Notes under the pieces: generated by a model
What the model was told of the DNA's origin: nothing
What the model saw: only the letters and a program-made list of their open reading frames with translations
Database searches by the model: none
Translations under genes and position numbers: made by a program
NCBI GenBank assembly: GCA_014800785.1
Contig: JAAVFK010000013.1
Coordinates: 1 to 32,648, forward strand
Direction: 5' to 3'
Length of the DNA: 32,648 bases
From: Bacteroidales bacterium
GTDB lineage: Bacteria; Bacteroidota; Bacteroidia; Bacteroidales; Muribaculaceae
Part shown: positions 1 to 9,097 of the stretch, one piece after another
Numbering within the stretch: the stretch's first letter is position 1
How the letters are laid out: the number at the start of each line of letters is the position of its first letter

Positions 1-90
1 AAGAGAGAGTTGGACGCAAAAATTTGATATGCATGCACAAACGCGTGCACATAATAAGAGATAATAAAAAACTAATTAGTAATCAGACGC

Positions 91-567
91 TTGAAGTGGT
101 TACGTCCCTCTCTCATAATAGGGGATCTAACGTTCTTTTATGATATGAATGCCTTATGGAACAATTATATTGGCAGCAATCTTCGAATTCTTCTTTGTAA
201 TAATAAAGGCGGATCGATAATGCATATGCCTCAGAGACCTCCGAGGGCAACCGAACTTCTGCCTAATTATATCTCAGCAGGAAAAGGACCGAACATATCA
301 GCAAAAGCATGGTCGGAAGATCGGGGATTCGAATACTTAAGTGCGACTAATGATGAGGAATTAGACTTAGCTCTCAAGAAGTTTATTCGTTCCGATAGTA
401 AAAGTCCAATCATTCTTGAGATTTTCTCCGACATGATAGAGGATACATTTATTTTAAAGAACTTCTATTCAAAAATTAATCCCTATATTCCGACTCTAAG
501 AGAACGGGTTTCGGCTCATATTCCCACGCAAATTAAGAGTATGGCAAAAAGGGTCTTGCGCAAGTAG
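91..567 (+). pseudogene. MenD-like thiamine-diphosphate enzyme, C-terminal fragment
   Basis: The frame encodes only the C-terminal TPP-binding part of a MenD-like (SEPHCHC synthase family) enzyme. The family hallmark 'IIGDLTFFYDMNALWN' is followed 24 residues after GD by the second half of the TPP/metal motif, 'LLCNNKGGS', and then by the typical 'PIILEIFSDM' end. Full-length relatives have about 550 residues; only about 158 remain. The start is a TTG chosen by the ORF caller, and stops at 25-27, 52-57 and 73-75 close the same frame upstream, so the N-terminal two thirds is absent or frameshifted. Positions 1-90 hold nothing else I recognise. MenD-like paralogues occur in polysaccharide loci, which fits the downstream genes. 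The family call is fairly safe; the loss of function is inferred from the missing part. Confidence 0.68.
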
Positions 568-614
568 AGAATAGAAGATTCATAAATCCTTTACAAATAG
601 TAGTTAATCGAAGA

Positions 615-1706
615 ATGAAAATAGGAATTCTTACTCTACCCTTGCACACCAATTACGGAGGGATCCTCCAAGCTTGGGCTCTTCAGACTGTACTTGAACG
701 TATGGGCAATCAGGTTGAGGTATTTGGGCTTAAGGAAGAATCTGCTATACGACCTATATTATGGAGTAAACGACTAGTTCTGAAGATACTGGGAAGATAT
801 AAGGGCCCCTGCTGTATAGAGTATATAAAGAAGTCTAATGGTGTAAACCTAAAAAGGTTTGTCGCAGATAATATTCATACTAGAGAAATTAAAGGCCTTA
901 ATTTTCTATGCAGTGAGGAATACGATTTAATAATTGTGGGAAGTGACCAAATATGGAGAAAAGACTATATTAGAGGATTATGGAAATGCACAGACTATTC
1001 AGATGCATTTCTAAATCTTGAAGCTTTACAGATTCCAAGAATTAGCTATGCAGCATCTTTCGGATTGGGAGATTGGCAATTTGATAAAGAAACCACAAGA
1101 AAGATAAAGAAAGCGTTAGATAGCTACATAGCAATATCCGTAAGAGAAAATTCAGCAAAAGAAGAGCTTTGGGATCAGCTAAACCTTGAAGTTCAGAATG
1201 TGATAGACCCCACATTATTACTCAATTCCAGTCTATATATTAATAAGTTTGATATAGATACAAATAAAAAAAGTAATAATTTGGTAAGTTACATCCTTGA
1301 TGATTGTTCGGAAAAGAGAGAGATCATAGAAATACTATGCTCCAAAAATAAATTAAAAAATAAGGAACTGAACAGGGATATACTTAAGGACAAAAAAATA
1401 CCGGTAAAAGATTGGTTAACTAGCATCGCAAATGCTGAAATTATAGTAACTGATAGTTATCATGGGTGTATCTTCAGCATTATCTTTAGAAAAAGATTAG
1501 TATTTATTAAGAATATGAGTCGTGGTAATACAAGATTTGATACACTTATAGATTGGTTTGGAATTGATAATAATTGTGTGAGTTCAAAAGAGGATTTATT
1601 AAATAAGGACTTTGCTTTACCCACAGATATAGATGTTAGATTGGATAAGCTTATGAAAGAATCCATGTCTTTCTTAAACAATAGTATTGCAAAGATTAAA
1701 GAATAG
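615..1706 (+). CDS. Polysaccharide pyruvyl transferase family protein
   Basis: A 363-residue cytoplasmic enzyme of the polysaccharide pyruvyl transferase family (Pfam PF04230 type), whose members usually move a pyruvyl group from phosphoenolpyruvate to a sugar of the repeat unit. It opens with the family's N-terminal pattern 'TNYGGILQAWALQTVL' (residues 12-27). It has 'VGSDQIWR' near residues 108-115 and the C-terminal 'VTDSYHGCIFSIIF' near residue 278, the conserved D-x-x-H-G-x-x-F signature. Length is normal for the family. It is the first intact gene of the operon and ends 11 bases before the next start. A second family member lies at 2733. The family is clear; the acceptor sugar cannot be read from sequence, and some members have other activities. 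Confidence 0.88.
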   Translation: MKIGILTLPLHTNYGGILQAWALQTVLERMGNQVEVFGLKEESAIRPILWSKRLVLKILGRYKGPCCIEYIKKSNGVNLKRFVADNIHTREIKGLNFLCSEEYDLIIVGSDQIWRKDYIRGLWKCTDYSDAFLNLEALQIPRISYAASFGLGDWQFDKETTRKIKKALDSYIAISVRENSAKEELWDQLNLEVQNVIDPTLLLNSSLYINKFDIDTNKKSNNLVSYILDDCSEKREIIEILCSKNKLKNKELNRDILKDKKIPVKDWLTSIANAEIIVTDSYHGCIFSIIFRKRLVFIKNMSRGNTRFDTLIDWFGIDNNCVSSKEDLLNKDFALPTDIDVRLDKLMKESMSFLNNSIAKIKE

Positions 1707-1717
1707 CGAAGGAATTA

Positions 1718-2728
1718 ATGGTGAGTGCGTCTATAATCCTAACGACCTATAATCGAAAAGATTTATTAGAAGAGATGGTTTCAAACATCCAATCTCAGAT
1801 TTTTCAAAACTATGAACTGATTATAGTCAACGATGGAAGTACTGATGGAACTGATCAATGGTTAATTGATAATTGTGAAAGTAATTCTAACATTAGAATA
1901 GTAAACAAAGAGAATGGTGGAATTAGTTCTGCTCGTAATGCCGGTATAGATGTTGCGAAAGGAGACTATATCCTATTTGTAGATGACGATGACGACATAC
2001 CCACTACTTTTCTGTCAAACTTCTTCAATTGTCAAAAAAGAGAATATGATTTAATCGTGGACTCGTACTCACATAAAGCCGATAATAAGAAGCCTACCTT
2101 AATATCTTTTCCTGAGTGCGAAGTAACTGGAAACAAAGATATTTTGGATTACTTCTTTCATAATCTAAAAAACAAACCTTTCCCATATTTCGTCTATGCG
2201 AAGTTGTTCAAAAGGTCATTAATAGTAAATAATCATATTCGATTTAGACCTGATATTTGTTTGGGTGAAGACCGTTGTTTCGTATTAGACTATCTACAAT
2301 ACTGTAACTCCCTTAAATTCATTAACACTCACTCATATACAGTACGAGAAAGAAGTAATCAGAACTATCGTCTTAGCCAGGGTACACGTAAACCGGCTAA
2401 TTATTTTTGGCGAAATTTTGATCTCTCCTACGATTACTTGGTCGAGTATTCAACTAAAATGGGAATGCCCATAATTGCTCGATATGCCAATAACTATTTA
2501 GCGGAGAAACTTTACTACTACATCTTGGTGCCGTACTCACAGGGTAAATACGAACGCAGTGCAATTAATAAGATTATGCCGTCAGTACAACAAAAACTTG
2601 AAAACTTAAAGCTCAGGGATATCAAATCCTCTGAGATGCGATTAATAATCGGTTTGTTTCGGAGTAATCCCCGAATTGCTGTCAGTCTTCTCAAATACAG
2701 AATGAAATTATCAAAACTGATTAAGTGA
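1718..2728 (+). CDS. Glycosyltransferase family 2
   Basis: A 336-residue inverting GT-A enzyme that would add one sugar to the lipid-linked repeat unit on the cytoplasmic face. The N-terminal GT2 signature is complete: 'SIILTTYNRKDLLEEMV' from residue 5, 'LIIVNDGSTDGTDQWL' near residue 35, 'NGGISSARNAGI' near residue 67, and the metal-binding acidic run 'FVDDDDDIP' near residues 87-95. The usual pattern is one DxD, so the run of five aspartates is slightly unusual. The C-terminal half is variable, as expected. The start ATG at 1718 follows an AAGGAA stretch at a plausible ribosome-binding distance. It sits between two pyruvyl transferase genes, four bases before the second. Donor and acceptor are unknown. 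Confidence 0.9.
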   Translation: MVSASIILTTYNRKDLLEEMVSNIQSQIFQNYELIIVNDGSTDGTDQWLIDNCESNSNIRIVNKENGGISSARNAGIDVAKGDYILFVDDDDDIPTTFLSNFFNCQKREYDLIVDSYSHKADNKKPTLISFPECEVTGNKDILDYFFHNLKNKPFPYFVYAKLFKRSLIVNNHIRFRPDICLGEDRCFVLDYLQYCNSLKFINTHSYTVRERSNQNYRLSQGTRKPANYFWRNFDLSYDYLVEYSTKMGMPIIARYANNYLAEKLYYYILVPYSQGKYERSAINKIMPSVQQKLENLKLRDIKSSEMRLIIGLFRSNPRIAVSLLKYRMKLSKLIK

Positions 2729-2732
2729 CTTT

Positions 2733-3785
2733 ATGTTCGGATTAACTCATTTTCAGACACTATATTTTAAGTTTAAAGTTATCAGAATCCTTAATCGGTT
2801 TAAAGGTAATTCTAAGCTATCTCTAAATATTAATACCGAGAAAAAGAAGTGTTTCATCTTTCTTGCTGCTGATTATGGTAATCTTGGAGACGTTGCCATT
2901 ACTTACGCACAGAAAAAATTCTTACAAGAGAATTATCCGGATTATGAGGTTGTAGAAATTCCGATTGCACAGACTCTTCATTTGATGGATAAAGTGAAGA
3001 GAATTGCGACTAAAGATGATATCATCACAACCATTGGAGGCGGCAATATGGGAGACATGTATGGAGACATTGAGCTTCTTCGATTAATGGTAGTAGATCT
3101 ATTCCGAGATCATAGAATCATATGCTTTCCGCAAACAATAGATTATAGTGAGTCAGAAGAAGCCGAATATCTAATGCGATTATCTTGTAAAATTTATTCT
3201 CAAGCAACTAATGTAACAATGTGTGCCAGAGAAAATATTTCCTATAAAACAATGATTGAGCTATATCCTACCATTAAAGTTCTCCTTACACCAGATATAG
3301 TAATGGGATTGGATACTAACATCAAAGAATGTAGAGACAATATAGTGACTCTATGTCTGAGAAAAGACAAAGAAAAGAAAGACAATTCTCTCTATGTTGA
3401 AAAATTAATGTCAGAAATAGATAATTTCCATTTAAGTGTACAAATGTATGATACACATATTGGTGGAGCAAGATACACAGAGGAACAAAAATACTTTGAG
3501 TTAGATAAAATATTAAAGCAATTCAGTAAAAGTAAAATAGTAATTACTGACAGATTGCATGGAATGATATTTGCATATATCACCGGTACTCCTGCGGTGG
3601 TTTTACCTAACTCCAATTTTAAAGTTCGAGCATGTTATGAATGGATCAAGAATTGTGGCCATATTAAATTCTATGACGAAATAGAAGAGGGAGGCATAAT
3701 GAATATGATTATGAGATGTAACACCTCCTTTTTAGCGCATCGTCATCAGTCTTTAATTCAATCAAAACTCAAGTCTATAATATGA
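2733..3785 (+). CDS. Polysaccharide pyruvyl transferase family protein (second copy)
   Basis: A 350-residue member of the polysaccharide pyruvyl transferase family, quite different in sequence from the copy at 615. Signatures are 'AADYGNLGDVAITYAQ' near residues 44-60, the glycine motif 'TIGGGNMGDMYGD' from T100, and 'TDRLHGMIFAYITGTP' from T272, which carries the conserved D-R-x-H-G. This arrangement resembles the EpsO/WcaK-like branch. It begins four bases after the preceding GT2 and its last codons overlap the next start (ATGA-type overlap at 3782), implying translational coupling. Two such genes around one GT2 suggest that the repeat unit carries two pyruvyl-type substituents or one of unusual linkage; that is inference. 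Confidence 0.86.
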   Translation: MFGLTHFQTLYFKFKVIRILNRFKGNSKLSLNINTEKKKCFIFLAADYGNLGDVAITYAQKKFLQENYPDYEVVEIPIAQTLHLMDKVKRIATKDDIITTIGGGNMGDMYGDIELLRLMVVDLFRDHRIICFPQTIDYSESEEAEYLMRLSCKIYSQATNVTMCARENISYKTMIELYPTIKVLLTPDIVMGLDTNIKECRDNIVTLCLRKDKEKKDNSLYVEKLMSEIDNFHLSVQMYDTHIGGARYTEEQKYFELDKILKQFSKSKIVITDRLHGMIFAYITGTPAVVLPNSNFKVRACYEWIKNCGHIKFYDEIEEGGIMNMIMRCNTSFLAHRHQSLIQSKLKSII

Positions 3786-4909
3786 AGAAGACTAAATTAC
3801 TGTTCCTTCATTTCGATCTCGGTAATGGTGGAGCGGAAAATGTTTTAGTGAACTTACTTAATCGTTTGGATAAAACCAAGTATGATATCACTCTTCGAAC
3901 GGTCTTTTCTGGAGGTGTCAATCGCGAACGGTTAAGTAAAGATGTGAATTTCAAGGCACTATTCCCACGCAAAGCATTTCCGGGAACGTCGCATATTTTT
4001 AAATTTATACCCAACTTCATTCTTGAAAAACTTTTTGTTTCTGGAGAATTCGATTATCAAATTGCATTTTTGGAGGAAATCCCTACGAGAATTTTAGGAG
4101 TAAGCAAAAAGAGACAAAATTGTAAACGTTATGCGTGGTATCACAACACCGTAGATTCTCACATGTATTCTTTCCATTCATTCAGAAGTGAAAAAGAATT
4201 CTTTAGAGTATATTCTAATATTGACAAGATAGCATTTGTATCGGCAGGGGCTCTTCAATCGTTCGAAAACAACTTTAAAATAGATACGCCTAAGGAAGTT
4301 GTTTATAACGTATGTGACTTTGAGAAGATCAAAGAAGCTTCAAAATCCGAGATAGACATTAAACTGTCCAAAAATGTGTTGAATTTATGTAGCGTCGGTC
4401 GATTGACAGGTCAAAAGGGATATCATAGATTGATTAAAGCCTTGGGAAAAATCAATCAAGAAGGCGTTGATAATTGGCACTTGTATTTGATTGGGGATGG
4501 TCCGGAGAAACAAAATTTAGAATCACTGATAGAACGATTTGGACTCAGTAACATGGTTACGTTATTAGGATTTAAATCCAATCCTCACAGCTATGTTGCT
4601 AAAATGGATTTTTTTGTCTGTTCCTCTTATAAGGAAGGATACAGTACTGCTGTAACTGAGTCCATTGTTTTAGGTACACCAGTTCTTACTACAAGATGTT
4701 CAGGTATGGAAGAAATATTCGGTGATTCTAATTGTGGATTAATTGTGGATAATACCCAAGAATCTCTTGAAAAAGGGCTACATCAAATTTTGAAATATTC
4801 AAAAGAAGATGTTAGTCGGATTAAGCAAAATGCAGTTGTGCGTTCAGGTGATTTTTCCACTGACTCAAGAGTTATAATGTTTGAGAAATTCATTGGTACC
4901 TATGAGTAA
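3782..4909 (+). CDS. Glycosyltransferase family 4
   Basis: A 375-residue retaining GT-B glycosyltransferase acting in the cytoplasm on the lipid-linked intermediate. The N-terminal glycine-rich loop 'DLGNGGAENVLVNLL' is at about residues 12-26. The second Rossmann domain starts around 'LCSVGRLTGQKGYHRLIKAL', and the nucleotide-sugar-binding EX7E motif is intact as 'EGYSTAVTE' (E285 and E293), followed by 'GTPVLTTRCSGMEEI'. The length is ordinary for GT4. The start overlaps the upstream stop by four bases and the end overlaps the next start by eight, so it is firmly within the operon. The 'TGGAE/NGGAE' loop is common in capsule GT4 enzymes. The sugar is not predictable. Confidence 0.9.
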   Translation: MKKTKLLFLHFDLGNGGAENVLVNLLNRLDKTKYDITLRTVFSGGVNRERLSKDVNFKALFPRKAFPGTSHIFKFIPNFILEKLFVSGEFDYQIAFLEEIPTRILGVSKKRQNCKRYAWYHNTVDSHMYSFHSFRSEKEFFRVYSNIDKIAFVSAGALQSFENNFKIDTPKEVVYNVCDFEKIKEASKSEIDIKLSKNVLNLCSVGRLTGQKGYHRLIKALGKINQEGVDNWHLYLIGDGPEKQNLESLIERFGLSNMVTLLGFKSNPHSYVAKMDFFVCSSYKEGYSTAVTESIVLGTPVLTTRCSGMEEIFGDSNCGLIVDNTQESLEKGLHQILKYSKEDVSRIKQNAVVRSGDFSTDSRVIMFEKFIGTYE

Positions 4910-5906
4910 TGGTCCTCTAATATCAATAGTGATGCCTATGTATAATGTAGAAACATTTATTGGGCAGGCTATTGAAAGTATTCTAAGTCAGTCAATTTCT
5001 GAATGGGAATTGATCATAGTTAATGATGGCTCTAAAGATTCAAGTCTCGATATAGCAAAAAGATATGTTTCCAAAGATTGTCGTATAAGGATTCTTAATA
5101 AACAAAATGGAGGTCTCTCAGATGCAAGGAATTATGGTTTAGAAGCAACTGAGGGCCAATACGTTCATTTTTTCGATTCTGACGATTGGGTATCTTCAGA
5201 TTTTTATGAACAAATGTTAGATAGTATTCCTCCACAAAGTGATCCAGATATAATCATAGGAGGATATGTAGTTGAGACTTTTGACAATAAGAAACATTGG
5301 TCAACAGAACGACGCCCAAATACAGATATACAAGACCCTAAGGAACTCTCCAATCTTTTATCCGGATTTCTGAATTTTGCATGGAATAAATTATTTAAAA
5401 GAGAATTCCTCATAGAACATAAATTGACCTACGAGAAAGGATTGAAACTCATTGAAGATTGTGAGTTTATGTCTAGGGTAGTTGATTATAATCCTAAAAT
5501 AAAGTATTCTCAAGCAATTGGATATCATTATAGGAATGATAATAGACCCACCTTAAGCAAATTTTTTGACAATTCTCTCATCGAATTAAGTGAGAGAAGA
5601 ATAAAGTCAAGTAGAAAGATTCTGAGTTTCATTCATACGCAAAAATCATTTATCGAACAGTCACTTAATATTGTTAGGATTAATACTATTAGATTTTTGA
5701 TTCATTCTCTATTCGCGTTTACTCACAATATCCCTATTTGGAAGAAATATGAGACAATCAAGAGAATTCTCGGAACTACAGAACTGAAGATCACGAAACA
5801 GGTAAATGGGTTAACATCCGTTAGTGATAGAATAACAAGTTTGTTGATAACTCACAGAGCTACCTTACTTCTAACGATATTATATTTTGCCAAGGAACGG
5901 AAATGA
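4902..5906 (+). CDS. Glycosyltransferase family 2
   Basis: A 334-residue GT2 enzyme. The ORF track begins at a TTG (4881), but the ATG at 4902 gives the usual family N-terminus, 'MSNGPLISIVMPMYNVETF', and overlaps the previous stop by eight bases (ATGAGTAA), so I prefer it. Motifs are 'ELIIVNDGSKDSSLDIA', 'NGGLSDARNYGLEA' and the metal-binding 'FDSDDW' (D92, D94 and D95 from the ATG). Later, 'NKLFKREFL' and 'EDCEFMSRV' are typical of capsule GT2 enzymes of this size. It ends with an ATGA overlap into the polymerase gene. It probably adds a sugar to the repeat unit before export. Confidence 0.9.
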   Translation: MSNGPLISIVMPMYNVETFIGQAIESILSQSISEWELIIVNDGSKDSSLDIAKRYVSKDCRIRILNKQNGGLSDARNYGLEATEGQYVHFFDSDDWVSSDFYEQMLDSIPPQSDPDIIIGGYVVETFDNKKHWSTERRPNTDIQDPKELSNLLSGFLNFAWNKLFKREFLIEHKLTYEKGLKLIEDCEFMSRVVDYNPKIKYSQAIGYHYRNDNRPTLSKFFDNSLIELSERRIKSSRKILSFIHTQKSFIEQSLNIVRINTIRFLIHSLFAFTHNIPIWKKYETIKRILGTTELKITKQVNGLTSVSDRITSLLITHRATLLLTILYFAKERK

Positions 5907-7036
5907 TTGAGATATCTACCATTAATATCGTTCGTATTGCGATAATTTCAATCATGGTTTTGTTTTATACCGCAATTCCAGATTCTACTCTACTTAACGA
6001 TAAAAGAAATATTCAAGTTTCTACACTCAGTAGTATAGTAACCATTTCTATCGGAGTTCTATTCATTTACCTTTTTGGTCTAAGAAATTATATAAGTACT
6101 GATTCCGGAGACTCCTTTCTATATGCGTATGCCTATCAACATATTGAAACAATCGTAGGACCTACTTTTGATGATGCATTAAAATCAAGAGAATGGGCGT
6201 GGGCAACACTTCTCCTTTTCTTATATCAACATCATATAGATGTAAGCGGATTTTTTACAATTGTTTCCGTATTGTATATGGTCCCTATATTGTATGGGTG
6301 TATTAAGTTAGGAAAAAGTAATTCTTGGATATTACTCTTAGCATTCCTGTTAGGTATAACTTTTATGTCTAATGGCATGAATGGAATCAGAAATGGTGTT
6401 GCTTGTAGCATTGCGTTCTTGGGACTTCTACAGATTACTGATCATAGTAAGCTCAAATTAAGTAATTTTTTATCTGCTGTAGCCCTGTGTTTAATTGCGC
6501 ATGGTATTCATGGAGCAAGTGTAATACTTATTATACCTGCATTTATAGTTTTATTCTTTATTAAAAGTTATAAAACTGCACTTATATTATGGTTGTCTGC
6601 AATTGTTCTCAGCCTTATTTTTGGAAATAGAATTGCCTTTTTAGTAGCAGACTTCGACGCCTCTGAGCGGGCTCTTTCCTATCTTCAGGGAGGTGAGAGT
6701 GAAAGTAATATGGCAAAATTTGCTCATAGTGGCTTCAGATTAGATTTTCTTCTCTATTCCGCTATACCAATAGTAGTTGGATACTATATCTCAATAGTTA
6801 AAAAAATTCATGATCGTAGATATAATATTTTATTATTCACGTATATGTTAGCTAACGCTGTATGGATTATTTTTATATATGCCGCATATTCAAATAGGTT
6901 CGCAATGATTAGCTGGTATTTGTTCCCTCTTACGATAATATACCCCTTTATTAGCATATCACAACTTGGAGATTTTCGAATACGTCTTTCTAAAATATCA
7001 ATAGTTGGATTGTTTATTTTCTTCTTCGTCTTATAA
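5903..7036 (+). CDS. EpsG/Wzy-type polysaccharide polymerase
   Basis: A 377-residue integral membrane protein with roughly nine to ten hydrophobic segments, the first at about residues 8-26. The short conserved loop 'GLRNYISTDSGDSFLYAYAY' after the second segment carries the R...TD...Y pattern of the EpsG family, whose members polymerise repeat units at the periplasmic side of the inner membrane. The remaining segments are separated by short charged loops. Length is normal for EpsG. The start codon overlaps the previous stop (ATGA). It is the only polymerase candidate in the window, and no flippase is seen, so Wzx presumably lies upstream. The family call rests on topology and the N-terminal loop. 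Confidence 0.8.
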   Translation: MIEISTINIVRIAIISIMVLFYTAIPDSTLLNDKRNIQVSTLSSIVTISIGVLFIYLFGLRNYISTDSGDSFLYAYAYQHIETIVGPTFDDALKSREWAWATLLLFLYQHHIDVSGFFTIVSVLYMVPILYGCIKLGKSNSWILLLAFLLGITFMSNGMNGIRNGVACSIAFLGLLQITDHSKLKLSNFLSAVALCLIAHGIHGASVILIIPAFIVLFFIKSYKTALILWLSAIVLSLIFGNRIAFLVADFDASERALSYLQGGESESNMAKFAHSGFRLDFLLYSAIPIVVGYYISIVKKIHDRRYNILLFTYMLANAVWIIFIYAAYSNRFAMISWYLFPLTIIYPFISISQLGDFRIRLSKISIVGLFIFFFVL

Positions 7037-7059
7037 AGAAGTTATAAGTACATCTTAAT

Positions 7060-7968
7060 ATGCTTTTAACAATTTTTACTCCTGCTTATAACCGTGCGCA
7101 TACCATTGGGCGAACTTACGAGAGTCTTTTGCGCCAAACGTGTAAAGATTTTGAATGGTTGGTTATTGATGACGGCTCTACAGACAACACCGAAGAACTG
7201 GTGCGTGGATGGATCAAAGAGAATAAGATTTCTATTCGCTACATCAAACAGAAGAATCAAGGTATGCACGGTGCGCATAACACCGCTTACCATAACATCA
7301 CAACCGAGCTCAATACCTGTATTGATTCGGATGACTATATGCCCGATGATGCCGTTGAGAAGATTGTCAGTCTTTGGAAAGAGAAAGGATCGGATAATTA
7401 TGGTGGCATTATAGGTCTTGATTGCATGGAAAATGGGGATATTATCGGAACAAAATTCTCTGAGGATCTCAAGGAGACAACCTTGACAGGTATCTATGCT
7501 GCCGGAGGATCAGGAGATAAGAAACAGGTATATCGCACAGATGCAATAAACAGCTATCCTGATTATCCTATTTTTGAGGGAGAAAAATATGTTGGATTAG
7601 CTTATAAGTATATCCTCCTGGATCAGGACTACAAACTTCTAACAATTAATTCACCGTTGGTTGTTGTAGATTACCAACAAGATGGATCGAGCTATAATAT
7701 GTATAATCAATATTGGAAAAATCCGAAGGGCTTTTCTTTCTTTAGAAGAACAGAGATGGTATACGCACCATCCTTAAAGCGCACATTTATTTCCTGTATT
7801 CATTACGTTGCGAGTTCGATAATTGCTAAAGATAAGAACTTCCTGAAAGAATCGCCAAAAAAGCTAATGACAATATTAGCTATTCCTTTCGGTATTGCCT
7901 GGTACTATCGAATCAAATCGAAAGTCAAGGCAGGTGGCAAGATGAATTTTAAAAGAAATAATCATTGA
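7060..7968 (+). CDS. Glycosyltransferase family 2
   Basis: A 302-residue GT2 enzyme. It shows 'FTPAYNRAHTIGRTYESL' from residue 5, 'WLVIDDGSTDNTEELV' near residue 33, 'NQGMHGAHNTAY' near residue 67 and 'CIDSDDYMPDDAV' near residue 87, which holds the metal-binding DxD. The 'QGMHGAHN' variant and the length match a GT2 subgroup common in Bacteroides capsule loci. The reading frame is more GC-rich at its 5' end than the genes just upstream, which produces a long shadow ORF (7094-7414). It begins 23 bases after the polymerase and ends seven bases before the next GT4, so it is probably co-transcribed. Confidence 0.9.
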   Translation: MLLTIFTPAYNRAHTIGRTYESLLRQTCKDFEWLVIDDGSTDNTEELVRGWIKENKISIRYIKQKNQGMHGAHNTAYHNITTELNTCIDSDDYMPDDAVEKIVSLWKEKGSDNYGGIIGLDCMENGDIIGTKFSEDLKETTLTGIYAAGGSGDKKQVYRTDAINSYPDYPIFEGEKYVGLAYKYILLDQDYKLLTINSPLVVVDYQQDGSSYNMYNQYWKNPKGFSFFRRTEMVYAPSLKRTFISCIHYVASSIIAKDKNFLKESPKKLMTILAIPFGIAWYYRIKSKVKAGGKMNFKRNNH

Positions 7969-7975
7969 CTCTGAT

Positions 7976-9070
7976 ATGAAGATTCTCCAGGTTATCACCT
8001 CCCTGCGAACCGGTGGAGCAGAGAAACTGATGATCGATCTGATTCCGAGGCTTAAAGAGAGAGGATTGGAGGTTGATCTGCTTCTATTCGATGGAACTGA
8101 TACTCAGTTCAAGAGTGAGGGTATTAAAAAAGGGATTAAGATATTCGATCTTGGTATCGGTGGCTCAGTTTACGATCCACGACGCTTGATGAAGTTGATT
8201 CCGTTTATGCGCAAGTATGATATTATCCATACGCATAATACAGCTCCACAGTTTTTTGTAGCTTTCGATAAAGTCTTTGGAAAAGCGCAGTTTGTGACTA
8301 CTGAGCATGGGGGATCTAATAGGCGAAGACAGTGGAAATGGTTTAAAGGAATTGACAGATGGATGTACGATCGCTATGACAAGGTTATATGCATTTCACA
8401 TCAAGCGGAGAAAAACTTGCGTGCACATATTGGCTATTCAAAATCAAATATCATCACAATTAACAATGGTGTGGATATAAAGAAATATGCAACAGCTACA
8501 CCAAGTGAAGAGCTTGAAAGACTTGCCCCGGGTACTCGAAAGCTCATTATGGTTGCGGGTTTCAGATGGGAAAAGGACCAAAGTACACTTATACGAGCGC
8601 TGAATTATCTTCCTGATATCTTCCATCTATTCTTAATAGGCGATGGTGTGAGAAGAGAGGAACTCCATAAACTTACCGAAGAAAAAGGTGTGGCTAATAG
8701 AGTACATTTTTTAGGTGTACGATCTGATGTTCCCCAGTTACTCCACGCAGCTGACTATGTAGTAATGTCCTCTCACTTTGAGGGATTATCACTTTCGTCA
8801 GTTGAGGGAATGTCTGTTGGTAAGCCATTCATAGCGTCTGATGTTGATGGGCTCAAGGAGGTAGTTGAGGGTGCAGGTATACTCTTTCCTTATCAACATG
8901 AAAAAGTTCTTGCGCAATATATTATGGAGTTAGAGAACGATCTCCACAAATATAGGTTAACCTCAGAAAGGTGTGTTGCTCGAGCTCAAAATTATGACAT
9001 CTCAAAGATGGTTGATGCTTACATAAAAGAGTATAACTTGTTAATAAGTAAATCATCTAAATTTCAATAA
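7976..9070 (+). CDS. Glycosyltransferase family 4
   Basis: A 364-residue GT-B enzyme. It has 'SLRTGGAEKLMIDLIPRL' at residues 9-26, 'DIIHTHNTAPQFF' near residue 84, 'TTEHGGSNRRRQWKW' near residue 107 and the C-terminal EX7E motif 'EGLSLSSVE' (E269 and E277), followed by 'GKPFIASDVDGLKEVV'. All expected parts are present. The gene ends with 'RAQNYDISKMVDAYIKEYN', which matters because a closely matching tail is found again as a scrap at 11675-11887. Start ATG 7976 lies seven bases after the previous stop. It adds one sugar to the repeat unit; the donor is unknown. Confidence 0.9.
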   Translation: MKILQVITSLRTGGAEKLMIDLIPRLKERGLEVDLLLFDGTDTQFKSEGIKKGIKIFDLGIGGSVYDPRRLMKLIPFMRKYDIIHTHNTAPQFFVAFDKVFGKAQFVTTEHGGSNRRRQWKWFKGIDRWMYDRYDKVICISHQAEKNLRAHIGYSKSNIITINNGVDIKKYATATPSEELERLAPGTRKLIMVAGFRWEKDQSTLIRALNYLPDIFHLFLIGDGVRREELHKLTEEKGVANRVHFLGVRSDVPQLLHAADYVVMSSHFEGLSLSSVEGMSVGKPFIASDVDGLKEVVEGAGILFPYQHEKVLAQYIMELENDLHKYRLTSERCVARAQNYDISKMVDAYIKEYNLLISKSSKFQ

Positions 9071-9097
9071 TATAAACGCTTTATTATTCCTTACATA

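Noticed and set aside
7094-7414. 106-residue + strand ORF
   Set aside because: It lies wholly inside the GT2 gene at 7060, which has complete motifs; the extra frame follows from the locally higher GC.
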